This document shows, one piece after another, positions 52,070-62,529 of a stretch of 64,000 nt of DNA (position 1 is its first letter; every line of letters begins with the position of its first letter). The position numbers were made by a program, and so were the translations under genes. The notes under the pieces were generated by a model that saw only the letters and a program-made list of their open reading frames with translations, had not been told where the DNA came from and searched no databases. The DNA comes from Symbiodinium kawagutii (taxonomy: Eukaryota > Sar > Dinophyceae > Suessiales > Symbiodiniaceae): the NCBI GenBank assembly GCA_009767595.1, contig VSDK01018580.1, positions 62,001-126,000 on the forward strand, written 5' to 3'.

Positions 52070-55000
52070 TTGGGCTTGGGCCATAAGCTCCAAACTGGCA
52101 ACTGCTGGTCCTAGGCCAAAGAGAAGTTTGGGCTTTTAGAGTGGCCCCCCAATTCTTGAGGTGGCTGGTGAAAGTGAATTTTCCCAAACTCACATGAGGA
52201 TATTGGACAGGGAACACAATGTGGCTGCTGTTTTGCAGGAGGAGGCACATATAAATCATGCCATCACTGTTCCTTTTCTGGTAGAGTGGTGCTTGATTCA
52301 ATGTGAACGCTGCCTGGCCCTTTTCCAAAACCCAGGTGTTCCTGAAGCTGGCCCAATAATTGGCAGGTGGGCCCAATGTGGCCACAGCTTTTCCAAACTG
52401 TGCATTTTTTGGTTGCAAAGGAAAGCTCTGGGCCTCAGCTCCTTCTTTTCTCTCAACCTTGGACATGCCAACCCTGTTCCCAGACACCGCTTCTCCTAAC
52501 AGTTTGGGTTTCTTCAACAGCCATTGGCTTTTCCAAACCTCTGGCCCAAGGTTTTCCCAAACCTTTTTGCCTGAACGTTTTTTAAACCTGTTTTTGCTGG
52601 AGGCTGCTGCCAAACCAAATCACCTTCTGCTGATTGTTGTGTGTGTGTGTGTGAAAAACGTGTGCTCTGGTGTTTGTATGGGGGCTGCCAACGATGCTGC
52701 CCTTAAGTAAAGCTTGTTTTGGCAACGCGGTGGCCCATGTTTGGTTATAAATGTTTGTTGTTGGCTTAAGCAGCTCAAGAAAACAAAGCCTATGCCTGAA
52801 AGCAAAGCAGCTGCAGAAAGACAAGTTCCAGGCTGTCCTTGGTTTTTACAATCAGGACTATGTTAATACATATATAAATATCTATGTCTCAAATATACTT
52901 CAATTTTTCCTTCTTTGATTTTTTTTCTCAAAACATTGTTGGCCACCAAAAATACCCTCATATGACAAGAGCCTTGGAAAATATGTATGAAATTTAGGTT
53001 GTGCAACTGTTTGAGACGTGGAACAATATTCTTCCATAGTTGAAAAGAATGAAATAAAAGCAGGCAACTAAATGTTTGATGTTTTTTCCATTGGAAACTC
53101 ATTTCAAAATGGGACAACACATTCAAATATAGTATTTTGTGAATATGCTTGATATATCGTTTTTTAGGCTTTGAACAAATCATACAATCATTGCACTTTC
53201 CACAATTGTACTTGCTATGTTTTGATCCTGTAATCTATGCAGCGGCAGCAAAAGAGTACATGTATATATATATATATATCATATTTTCAGCTTGTTATAT
53301 TTACAAAGTTGAACACAAGTATATAAACAATATGTTTCCTTGTTTTTGATGCCACATTCATTTTTTGAAAGGTTTCGTTTTCTGTGCCCAACAAAACATT
53401 ATTAAATTGTATTTGATGGTCACTGGTTTGAAAGGTGTGCACGACTCCTTCACCTGATGGTAGATCAAAGATGGGAAATTGTGGCATTAAAGCAGTGATA
53501 ATTGATTTGATGGTCATCAGGCCTTGAAGTTTTTTAGCCTCTGGCCGGTAGGTGCCCTACTCTTCCAATACTTTTTGGAAAAATCAAGGATGGGAAAATT
53601 CACCCTAATTGGTGAGTGATTTGTTTGGTTAATTCCTCTGAGGCACAGGGGTCCTTGTCCAGATTTTTGGTCAAATGGGTCAGCAATGCGTGGGGGCAGC
53701 CCAGATTCTGGTAGAGGCAGCCCATATCTGTTTGGTAAATAATATTTACTAAATCAACAAAAAAAAGTAAATGATTAATGCTAAAGGAAGTAGTGCGCAG
53801 CAAATACCAAATAGTAGATACTAGATTAGTGATACAAAAAAACATATCAAGCACTAAAGAATAAAAAGTGAATCAAAAAGTAATGAAACAAAAATTAAGT
53901 TGCAATAATAATTGCAAAGCATACGCCATACACAACACAAACTAAATCATTATCAGTGAATGGCAAAACACCCACAAATAAATACCAAATAAAAAACATT
54001 AAATTGTAAGCACTGAAAATAGTAACAAGTGAATAGTAAATAGTAGATACAAAAAATCTTCAAACCAGAAAACAGTCATTAAAACATTCCAACAAGGAAT
54101 GATATAGAAAAAAAGTAGAAAGTGGTGAATTGAAAACAACCAACAAACCATTGTGAATATTCATATTCAATGATAAGTAGTAAGCAGTCAATTGTACTTT
54201 CCCACAAAAAAATCAAACATAGCAATTGAAAAACCAATGTAATCCGAACAAATGACAATGGGGAAAACAAAAAATGGAAGGAAAAAAAAAACAGTTTCAA
54301 ACAAAAAATGGTAAGCCCCAAAAAAAATCACTAACAAATCCAAACCTGATCAAACCTGATCAAATCTGATCACATGTGTGGTTTTGATCAGATTTGATTA
54401 GTTTTGATTTTTTCAAAAATTTTCGATTTTTAGTCAACAGAATTATGTTTTATTGAAAAATCCATAGCAACATATTTGTGGATGGCCTTTTCCAAAGCCA
54501 CCTCACTACTTGAAATGATGAGAAATTAAAATCAGACATTTGTTAGACACTTGAATACATACGTAGTCTTCCACATTTGCATCTGGGCCCTCACCTATAT
54601 GCTACACAAGAAAAAAATGTATACGTTGCGCTACAAAATGGATATCGGCTAATACATGGTAATCCTGCCTCCTTGGCTTCTTTAAATCACTCATGAAGCC
54701 ATTGCTGGCACAGTTGGTCCAATGGAACCCATTTTTTCTCCATTAAACACATGCAAGTGCTGCACCAGTGCCCATAAATTCGATGTACACATCGAGCCGA
54801 CGGGACGCCAATTGCTAGTAACCAACTGCTACGAAGAATTTGGCACAAAGATTAATGGGAGTGGGGAAAAAGGATACAGGCGCCCCCAATAGCAACAAAA
54901 AATGAAAACTGCAAACTCACAGATGCTGTGGGGGAACACACGCTTTCCCTGTAACACAGATGAGTTGCGCAAATACTCGCCACGTTAAATGTTGACAGCT

Positions 55001-55153
55001 TGACAATTTTTCAGGTGTGGGTTTTCATGTTGTCGTTGTAACGATACTTTGCTTTGCTTTGCGCCTGCATGTCCGAAGGCAGACCCCCTTAGGGCGCAGG
55101 CAAGGTGAGACAAATAAATAAAACATCAATGCGCGGAACAAAATTTCACAAAA
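52070..55153. other. no gene recognised
   Basis: From 52070 to 52620 the sequence repeats TTTTCCAAAACC/GGTTTTGGAAAA words also present in the inverted-repeat arms. From 52850 to 54450 it is AT-rich with short A-tracts. A palindromic patch of TGATCAAA(C/T)CTGATC words lies at about 54345-54400. No coding patch with splice sites is seen. Confidence 0.5.
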
Positions 55154-56037
55154 TTACCACAAAAGCTGCATCCAGAAGGATTGGCCTTGAGCAACAACAT
55201 GCCAGTCTCCAAATTGTCGAAATCGCATATACGCCACGAGTTTGCCTGTCCAATCGTGCCGTGGGTATCCAGTTTTTCGTACTCCATTTGGGTTCCGAGC
55301 CAAGATTCGTTTTACCCACCTGTTCACGGGCAAGTTGGCAACATACATTGCTAACTTCCAATGTTGTGTAAGGCATTGTTCCGACCAAATTTTCAACCCA
55401 TGTTGCATTGCAAGCGTTGTCGCCCTGCTGTTCCAATGATGAAGAATATCGTGCCAAGGCGCGTTCCAGTCAATGGAATTTGGCGGCCCGACAATCAAGC
55501 GCAACATTTTGCGAAAAGCAACCTCCAACTTGTACAAATCACCTGGCCGAATTGTTCGATGTCCAGAAACAGAAAGGGCAACTGGTGAAATAACCCGGTC
55601 AAAGAATCGGAATCGAATTGCGAGACGAACCTTCTGATCACACAAAATGTGTTTGTTGGCAAAGAACGCTCGTGAGGCTGCCTGCAAATGATGGTCGGTG
55701 TCCAAGGTTGATTTTCCGCTGGCACCAGCTGACAGAATACACCCCAACCATTTGTGTCCGACATCGTTGCCCTTCACCGCAATTGCCTCATGACTGGTTA
55801 GGATCAGACGTTGCGGTGGCTGAGTTTCGTTTGTTAGAACCACCGTCTTGCCGGCATTGAGAGACAAACCAACATGACCAAGTTCCTCCATGAGAATTCC
55901 CAACATCAAAATCGTTTCAAATCTGTGTCGGGCGAACAGTAAAATATCATCTGCAAAACGAAGGTCCAACGATTTCGAACATCCGTCCTTCAAATCAATT
56001 CCGTTGTAACGATAGAGTATAAATTCGATGGAAAGTT
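55154..56037 (-). mobile_element. LINE (non-LTR) reverse transcriptase fragment A
   Basis: An open frame of about 290 codons from just after a TAA near 56037. It contains RFADDILLFARH, the FADD form of the reverse transcriptase catalytic box, followed by GLSLNAGKTVVLT and GHKWLGCIL, as in LINE reverse transcriptases, then a C-terminal thumb-like region (RLAIRFRFFDRVISPVALSV). The fingers and first catalytic Asp are missing upstream, and no endonuclease is present, so it is a 5'-truncated dead copy, the usual outcome of LINE insertion. Confidence 0.85.
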
Positions 56038-56361
56038 TTTAAGTGCTGCTGCGGTAGTTTGAGTTCAGCGAGCAACGCTAAACCTTCGTTCAGGTATATG
56101 CGGGCAGTCCGAGAGGACTGCCACCGTCCTTGGACAAGCAATTTATCAAAGCTTCCATGCCGTTGGAACCAAAAGGTGGCCCCACCCCTACGGAGTGAGT
56201 TGGGTCGAAACCCAAACTCATGGATCTCAAGGGACTCTAGGCAGTGTTTAAAAGGAGCTCGCTATTTTAGATACTTGGAACCAACTTGTGGGTAGGCATA
56301 GAAGAAGTTTTCCATTGCCACAAGCGGAGGAGATCTTCCTTCTTTCTTTCGCCCATCCGAA

Positions 56362-56934
56362 TCACCTCGATCTTAAAAGGACATTGGGGGTAACCTGAGA
56401 GGCAACGCAAAACTGTACAAAACGCGGCTCCAGCGTAGGCCATTCCGGCGTTTCACAAGCTACATGGACCCAACGTTCCTTAAAATATTGATGTGAAAAT
56501 TTTGCCAAATTGTCGTCCCACCGTTTAGGTGGACGGCCTTGCCGTCGATGAGGTTCAGTTGAATAATTTGTGTGCCCACTCTTGTTTGGATCCCATAATG
56601 TGGTGGAAGCAGGCCATTTTGCAGGCGCAAACCCAATGTTCATCGACAACCTGAATTGTTTCCTGTAAATTTGCCAAGACCATTGGTTCACATTGTGTAT
56701 TTGCATTGCGTACTCCAGTTTTGCGTTCATGCGTCTCATGGTTTCTGCCCATTTTTCCTCTGGCACCCCAACCCATACAACAAGTGTTCGAAACATCCTG
56801 CGTTGCAACCTGTCCACCGACTGTATCTGCACTTTCGTGAATGGCAACGTTGACAACCCAAAAAGGATGGTAGGAAAAATGACCGCATCAAACAGTTTCA
56901 ACTTCAGTTTCAACGCCAAATGTCTATTCAACAA
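56362..56934 (-). mobile_element. LINE (non-LTR) reverse transcriptase fragment B, different subfamily
   Basis: A 190-codon frame covering only the region downstream of the RT core: LKLFDAVIFPTILFGLSTLP, then DRLQRRMFRTLVVWVGVP and RRQGRPPKRWDDNLAKF. These are standard C-terminal blocks of LINE proteins. Its sequence differs clearly from fragment A at the matching positions (RKTGYPRHDWTGKL there), so it is not a duplicate. Both are on the minus strand, about 320 bp apart. Confidence 0.8.
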
Positions 56935-57911
56935 AACGTGTCGGTATTTATGAAAATCATGTTGTCATCGCAGTTGTAAAACAATTGGCTGGATTTAGCC
57001 ACACAAAAAATATTGGGAAAAGGGAAAAACACCTATTGCAAATAAACAAAACATATGTTGTTGCATACACCATACCAAATACACATGCAAACGTGGGTAC
57101 TATACATACCAATGAACACCAAAACAAATACCACCATGAGAAGAACTTTGCCACTACGAACCATACTGTATGTAAGCGGCTGTTCATATTGACAAAAGGC
57201 AACACACAACAAAAATGAAATGTCATGTGGGTACGCGTATGACAACCAGTGTAGGGACTGGCGTGGAACCGTGTTTCGGGACAAATCATACAATAGTTGA
57301 ACAAAAACACGAAACTAGCACCGGCAAAGTGAACTTAGGGAATTTTGATCGTTGTCTTCTTTTTCACGCGTGATGGACTCCCTCACCAACTTTTAGTTGC
57401 AGTCTGTGGTCGACGTTTTCTATTACAGATGATTGCTTAGCACCATAAAAAAACCAATGCAATCACAGGCATGGTGAGACTACGGAAGTTTGATTTAATT
57501 TGATTTTGGGTCACCTTGTTCGATGTGTGCTGTGCTGTGCTGTTCTGCAGCCCTCAGCGTAGGCAACTACCACGAGTAACGTGCCTCTTACGCAAGGCAT
57601 CGTACGTGGACGGATTAAGCACGGAAATGCTGACAGAAACTGAGCATCAATCAGCACAACGCTATCCACATTCAAGTGCGGATTAGATTTGAGGTGCCGT
57701 GCTAAAGCATTCGGGAATTCGGACGATGTTTGCGTTTGTTCTGGGATGTGATTTTTCTGAAAAAATAGATGTTTTACATATAACCGTGGGTTCTTCGCCC
57801 AGATCGTATAGATTTGGCGCACCAGAATTGATCAACTATACAAAATCTAATTTTGTTTCAGTAATTTTAAACCATGGCAGAAATTATTTTTAGAGTCAAA
57901 GAAATGGGAGA
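56935..57911. other. no gene recognised
   Basis: AT-rich sequence without repeats of note. The ORFs present (up to 117 codons on the minus strand) are Phe/Cys/Val-biased and unsupported. Confidence 0.5.
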
Positions 57912-57995
57912 TGCATCAAAAAAAAACATATAGGCATCAAAAAAAAACATATAGGCATCAAGAAAAAAACATATAAGCATCAAAAAAAAACATAA
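57912..57995. repeat. 21-bp tandem repeat, 4 units
   Basis: Four copies of GCATCAAAAAAAAACATATAG with small length changes in the A-tract. Confidence 0.9.
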
Positions 57996-58020
57996 TTTAA
58001 TAATACAGTAGAAGAGGAAA

Positions 58021-58183
58021 GGGAAGGAAGGAAGGAAGGAAGGAAGGAAGGAAGGAAGGAAGGAAGGAAGGAAGGAAGGAAGGAAGGAAGGAAGGAAGGA
58101 AGGAAGGAAGGAAGGAAGGAAGGAAGGAAGGAAGGAAGGAAGGAAGGAAGGAAGGAAGGAAGGAAGGAAGGAAGGAAGGAAGG
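58021..58183. repeat. (AAGG)n microsatellite ending in an assembly gap
   Basis: About 40 perfect AAGG units run into a 26-N gap (58184-58209), so the true length is unknown. The run is all-purine on the plus strand. Confidence 0.98.
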
Positions 58184-58403
58184 NNNNNNNNNNNNNNNNN
58201 NNNNNNNNNTCCCCAACCCCCCCGCTAATGCAATGTTGGTGACCGATGTTCTACATATATACATTTCATTTGTTTCAACCTAAAGCATTGCATAGGAACA
58301 TAAGTGTTGTGGTTCTGCTTTGGGGGGAGGCGCTGCGCCCTCCCCCCAATCCCCCCCTCCCGCTTTTCTTTTGTCAAGTCAAAGCTTGCAACGAACAACC
58401 ATT

Positions 58404-58428
58404 CACCACCACCACCACCACCACCACC

Positions 58429-58475
<47 letters not shown>

Positions 58476-58476
58476 C
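58404..58476. repeat. (ACC)n(AAC)n compound microsatellite
   Basis: Thirteen ACC units pass directly into about eleven AAC units, which looks like a single C-to-A transition spreading through one array. Confidence 0.95.
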
Positions 58477-58482
58477 CCTCCA

Positions 58483-59008
58483 AAATGTTGCAAATAGCAT
58501 GCGAAATGAGGGGTCCTAGCTCCAAAACGCAGCAAGCAGCATGCCTGGCCCCAAAATGCTGCAGATAGCATGCTAAATGAGAGGTCCTGCCTCCAAAATG
58601 CTGCAAATAGCATGCAAAATGAGAGGTCCTAGCTCCAAAATGCAGCAAGCAGCATGCTAAATGAGAGGTCCTAGCTCCAAAATGCTGCAAACAGCATGCT
58701 GAATGAGAGGTCCTAGCTCCAAAATGCTGCAAACAGCATGCTGAATGAGAGGTCCTAGCTCCAAAATGCTGAAAAGAGCATGCAGAATGAGAGGTCCTAG
58801 CTCCAAAATGCTGCAAATAGCATGCAAAATGAGAGGTCCTACTAGCTGTCCTAGCTCCAAAATGTTGCACATAGCATACTAAATGAAAGCTCCTAGCCCA
58901 AAAATGTTGCACATACCATACTAAATGAGAGCTCCTAGCTCCAAAATGCTGCAAATAGCATGCAAAATGAGAGGTCCTAGCTCCAAAATGCCGCAAATAG
59001 CATGCAAA
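58483..59008. repeat. 42-bp minisatellite, about 12 units
   Basis: Units of 42 bp built on CCAAAATGCTGCAAA and AGCATGC..AATGAGAGGTCCTAGCT. Because 42 is a multiple of three, the minus strand stays open for 197 codons as repeats of HFGARTSHFACYLQ. A unit near 58840 carries a short insertion. Nothing suggests that it is translated. Confidence 0.9.
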
Positions 59009-59284
59009 TGTTTGATCCTTGTCAATTTTTTTGATAGCCTTTGCTTCTCGAAACGCACTGTTCCCCTGTATTTTGGACTGTCATTTTTTTTGATGCTTGG
59101 TCCAGCGAACGCGACTCCACCCGAAGACCCCCAGTATGAAACGAGAACCCGTCCTACACATTCGGGAATAACAGCACAGTGAGGGTACAAGACAGTCTAT
59201 ATACTCCAAACGGCTGCCTGTGACACTGCCTTGATTCAAATCTGAAATACAAGGCCTTGTGCAGGTCAAGTGACAGCCAGCCGT

Positions 59285-59530
59285 TTGTTTTTTTTTTGAT
59301 CTCTGAGAACTGAGCAGGGCTTTCCAAGTCAAGTGACAGCAAACGGTTTGTTTTTTTTTTTGATCTTCGTATGTTTTTCTTTTGATCCCTGAGCAGATAG
59401 GGGACAGGGGAAACTTGCGCACGCATCGTGAAAACATATTCCTTTGTTTTGTTTTTGATCCCTATATGTTTTTTTTTTGATCCCCCGGGGATGTTTTTTT
59501 TTGATCCCTATATGTTTTTTTTTTGATCCT
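59285..59530. repeat. T-tract/GATC repeats
   Basis: At least six copies of T(8-11)GATC, the last ones in a tight 20-bp period with CCCTATATG between tracts, plus two copies of a longer unit beginning CAAGTGACAGC (at about 59268 and 59328). Confidence 0.8.
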
Positions 59531-60133
59531 GGTCCCCAAAGAAATTGGCGGAAAATTGTGTCACCTGCCACGCTGCCACACACTGAAACCAAAGAACTGA
59601 CAACCAAACAATTCACGGAGGTTTACAGCAGGAAACAAACTTCAACGACGGCTTTTGAGGCTGGTTGCGTTCAGAAGCCGTACGAGAAACACGAGTTGTT
59701 TCAACGTTTCGCATTCAAGAGGTGATGGACACAACACAGCCTTCGTCCAAGAAGGCGTGGCTCGGAAAAAAACGCAAATTCGACGCGTTCTCGCTGCCCA
59801 GCTCTGAAAAAGTGGTGGACGCAGCCATGGGTTGAGGCGGTTGAGGCATTGTGTTTTTGCTCCGTTTGTTCGGGCTCGGGGATGCAAAGGCCACACCTTG
59901 AACGATTCTGTTCCATTGCACTTTGGGGTCGCGACTTGAAACACATGAAAAATCAAAATCTTGGTTTGGCATTTAAGGTTTTTTGGCAAGTATTGCAGAT
60001 TTGAAACATTTTTTCAGCGAAAGCAAAAAGTATTGCTACTATTACAATTCCAACGTTTGCCATGGCTGCTTAGTTTGGTCTGGCAACCAATCGCTTACAC
60101 ATATTTCAAACTGTTGCCCTTTACGTTAATTGA

Positions 60134-60514
60134 TTGATGGCTGATACGGACGCCGGAATTTCAAATCCATCGCCATCCTTTCGTCAAGGATTCCGTCGCC
60201 ATTATCTCCGACAGCGATTCAGCAAACCGCATCACCAAGTGCACCCACTCACAAAGTGTGGTGAACATATAGTCTTAATACCAAGCAAAACAACGAAAGT
60301 ATTCTTTTTTGCTGTAAGATACTTGGACAACTGCCGGGACCACTGCAAGCTCACAGCTACAAGAAGAGTAGAAAAGCACAATGTTCAGGGCCCCCATGTT
60401 TTCACCAAGGATCAACTCCATGTTTCCAAGTATTGGTTCGAACCTTGCCTGCTAGTTAGGTTTCCAGGTAGTTGGTCAATGATTTCTTGTCAGCGATGGG
60501 TTGACGCTGTTTGA
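60134..60514 (+). CDS. unsupported ORF, 126 codons
   Basis: A continuous plus-strand frame (MADTDAGISNPSPSF and on) with a fairly even amino-acid mix, but no recognised domain, no splice context and no neighbours on this strand. It may be a relic of a mobile element. Confidence 0.15.
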   Translation: MMADTDAGISNPSPSFRQGFRRHYLRQRFSKPHHQVHPLTKCGEHIVLIPSKTTKVFFFAVRYLDNCRDHCKLTATRRVEKHNVQGPHVFTKDQLHVSKYWFEPCLLVRFPGSWSMISCQRWVDAV

Positions 60515-60908
60515 AACTGTTGGATTTGTTCAATGATGATGAACATTTCAACTTAGATGGTCTATCTGATGCCATCATGGAATTCAGGTTGGTTGTAGAA
60601 ACATGTCGTTGGTGCCAATCGCTGTAGTTGTTTGCGGCCGCGCATCGAGTTGCATTGTCTAGCAGTCCCTTCAGGTTTCGGCAAAAATCGGCAGATCCAA
60701 AACTGTCTACGCTCAAAGAAAATGTGATTGAAGGAACAGCTGTTGATTGAACAAACTCACTTGCGTTGATGAGAGCTGCTGCTGAAAACCTGTGAGCGTC
60801 GCCGTCCTTGTGGCACGCGCTGGTGGCTTTGCGGACCAAACACCTCTGACGACTAGCACGGTAGCGCCATGGCACTCCCGGCTTTGCAATCAACCTCTGA
60901 CGAATCAT
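60456..60908 (-). CDS. unsupported ORF, 150 codons
   Basis: A continuous minus-strand frame (WRYRASRQRCLVRK, then FVQSTAVPSITFSLSVDSFG) of reasonable composition. It overlaps the plus-strand ORF at 60134-60514 by 59 bp, so both cannot easily be right. No domain is recognised. Between 59531 and 62060 I see no other gene. Confidence 0.2.
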   Translation of the reverse strand: MIRQRLIAKPGVPWRYRASRQRCLVRKATSACHKDGDAHRFSAAALINASEFVQSTAVPSITFSLSVDSFGSADFCRNLKGLLDNATRCAAANNYSDWHQRHVSTTNLNSMMASDRPSKLKCSSSLNKSNSFKQRQPIADKKSLTNYLET

Positions 60909-62064
60909 GAATTACTTTGCAACAAACATCCATCAGATTCATGTGAAACAATTTATGTGAATTCATAATTGACACATCATCGACCGGCTGAAGCAATCTA
61001 TCAGATCTATCAGCTCAAGCATGTGTGCAAAAGAACATTTTACAATCCAGCTTAAGAATATCTTCATCGTTCATGTGTGATACGTCTGACAACGTTTGGC
61101 TCATGCCGTTCGCTTCACCTGCGGAGACGCTTGCTTGTCATCAACGGGCGATGATTTGTCGCTCATGTTGATAGGAGTTTCGCCTCTCTTGACACATTGG
61201 TAATGACTCAATGCCTTCGGCCCCTGGTGTTTTGAGTTTCCTGATTTGTTGTTTGTCCTGGGTGAGTGGTAAACAGAACTGGAGACGCTTTGAGTACTCT
61301 GACCAGCGCGTGGATCTTTCCTTGTCAAAGCCGCCGTTTCGTGATTTCTCGATCCTAAAAAAGACGTCCTAAAAAGAACGTCAAGAAAGGTTGACAAGAA
61401 ATTATGCACATATCATTATATCATGCAGCAAAACTCCAATTTCTTCTTCACATTTCAAACAAGGGACGATTTCGCATGCCATTTGTGGGCAGGGCCGGCT
61501 CGATAAGGGCCACGTGTGAATCTTCCCGATTGTCGTGGGGTTACATCGGCAAATGTCACGGAATCGTCTTCCATTTGCTGCATACGGAATTTATGGTCGC
61601 ACTGGTACAGCTTTTTGCAAGTTAACGCCAAAAAGCCCCGGACCATGCTTGACCAGGAACTGCCAAAAGAGATAGTCCAACCGGTGCGAAAACGCGTTGT
61701 CGTGCCTGTTTTTCTTTTAGCCTTGCGAAGTCTGCCAGGAACATTGGCGTTTTGAACACATTTTCCTTTCGCCAGTCCTGACAATTTTCCAGTTGCAGAC
61801 TTTCAGCATGTCAGAAAAACAACCCTGCTTCCAAGATGTTAACAGTGCCAGCAAGCTCGATGGGTCTTGAACCTTAGCAGCTACCCTGCATCGTCGTCTC
61901 GGTGGCACGGTCTTAGTCGAGCCTTAGTCATCTTAAGAATCATCACCATCAGCAGTTTCGTTATTGTTGTCACGTATCCTTCTTCACCATCATCAGAATC
62001 ACAAGCAGCAGCAGCAGTGCAAGCAGCAACAACACCAGGAACAATAGCTTCATCTGAACAATCA

Positions 62065-62517
62065 TCCTCATCATAATCCTCCTTCTCCTCCTCCTCCTCC
62101 TCCTCAGCGTCCTCCTCCTCATCATCCTCATCCTCATCCTCATCCTCCTCCTCATCATCCTCATCCTCATCCTCATCCTCCTCCTCCTCCTCCTCAGCGT
62201 CCTCCTCATCCTCATCCTCCTCCTCTTCTTCTCCTCCTCCTCATCATCCTCATCCTCATCCTCATCCTCCTCCTCCTCATCATCATCATCCTCATCCTCC
62301 TCCTCATCCTCCTCCTCCTCCTCATCATCCTCATCCTCATCCTCCTCCTCTTCTTCTCCTCCTCCTCCTCATCATCCTCATCCTCATCCTCATCCTCCTC
62401 CTCCTCCTCATCATCCTCATCCTCATCCTCATCCTCCTCCTCCTCCTCATCATCCTCATCCTCATCCTCATCCTCCTCCTCCTCATCATCCTCATCCTCC
62501 TCCTCTTCATCATCATT
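62065..62517. repeat. 450-bp (CCT/CAT)n tract
   Basis: CCT and CAT triplets in a higher-order pattern of about 30-36 bp. All three minus-strand frames stay open, giving Asp/Glu-rich or Arg/Met-rich runs. Confidence 0.95.
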
Positions 62518-62529
62518 ATTTCTATTTCT

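Noticed and set aside
51601-52093. Two near-identical proteins on opposite strands
   Set aside because: Direct result of the 207-bp inverted repeat; no other support for coding.
58483-59008. CRISPR-like array
   Set aside because: Units are contiguous 42-bp tandem copies without unique spacers, in a eukaryotic repeat setting.
60430-60450. GGTTCGAACC as a tRNA B box
   Set aside because: No matching A box within 100 bp upstream and no acceptor stem pairing.
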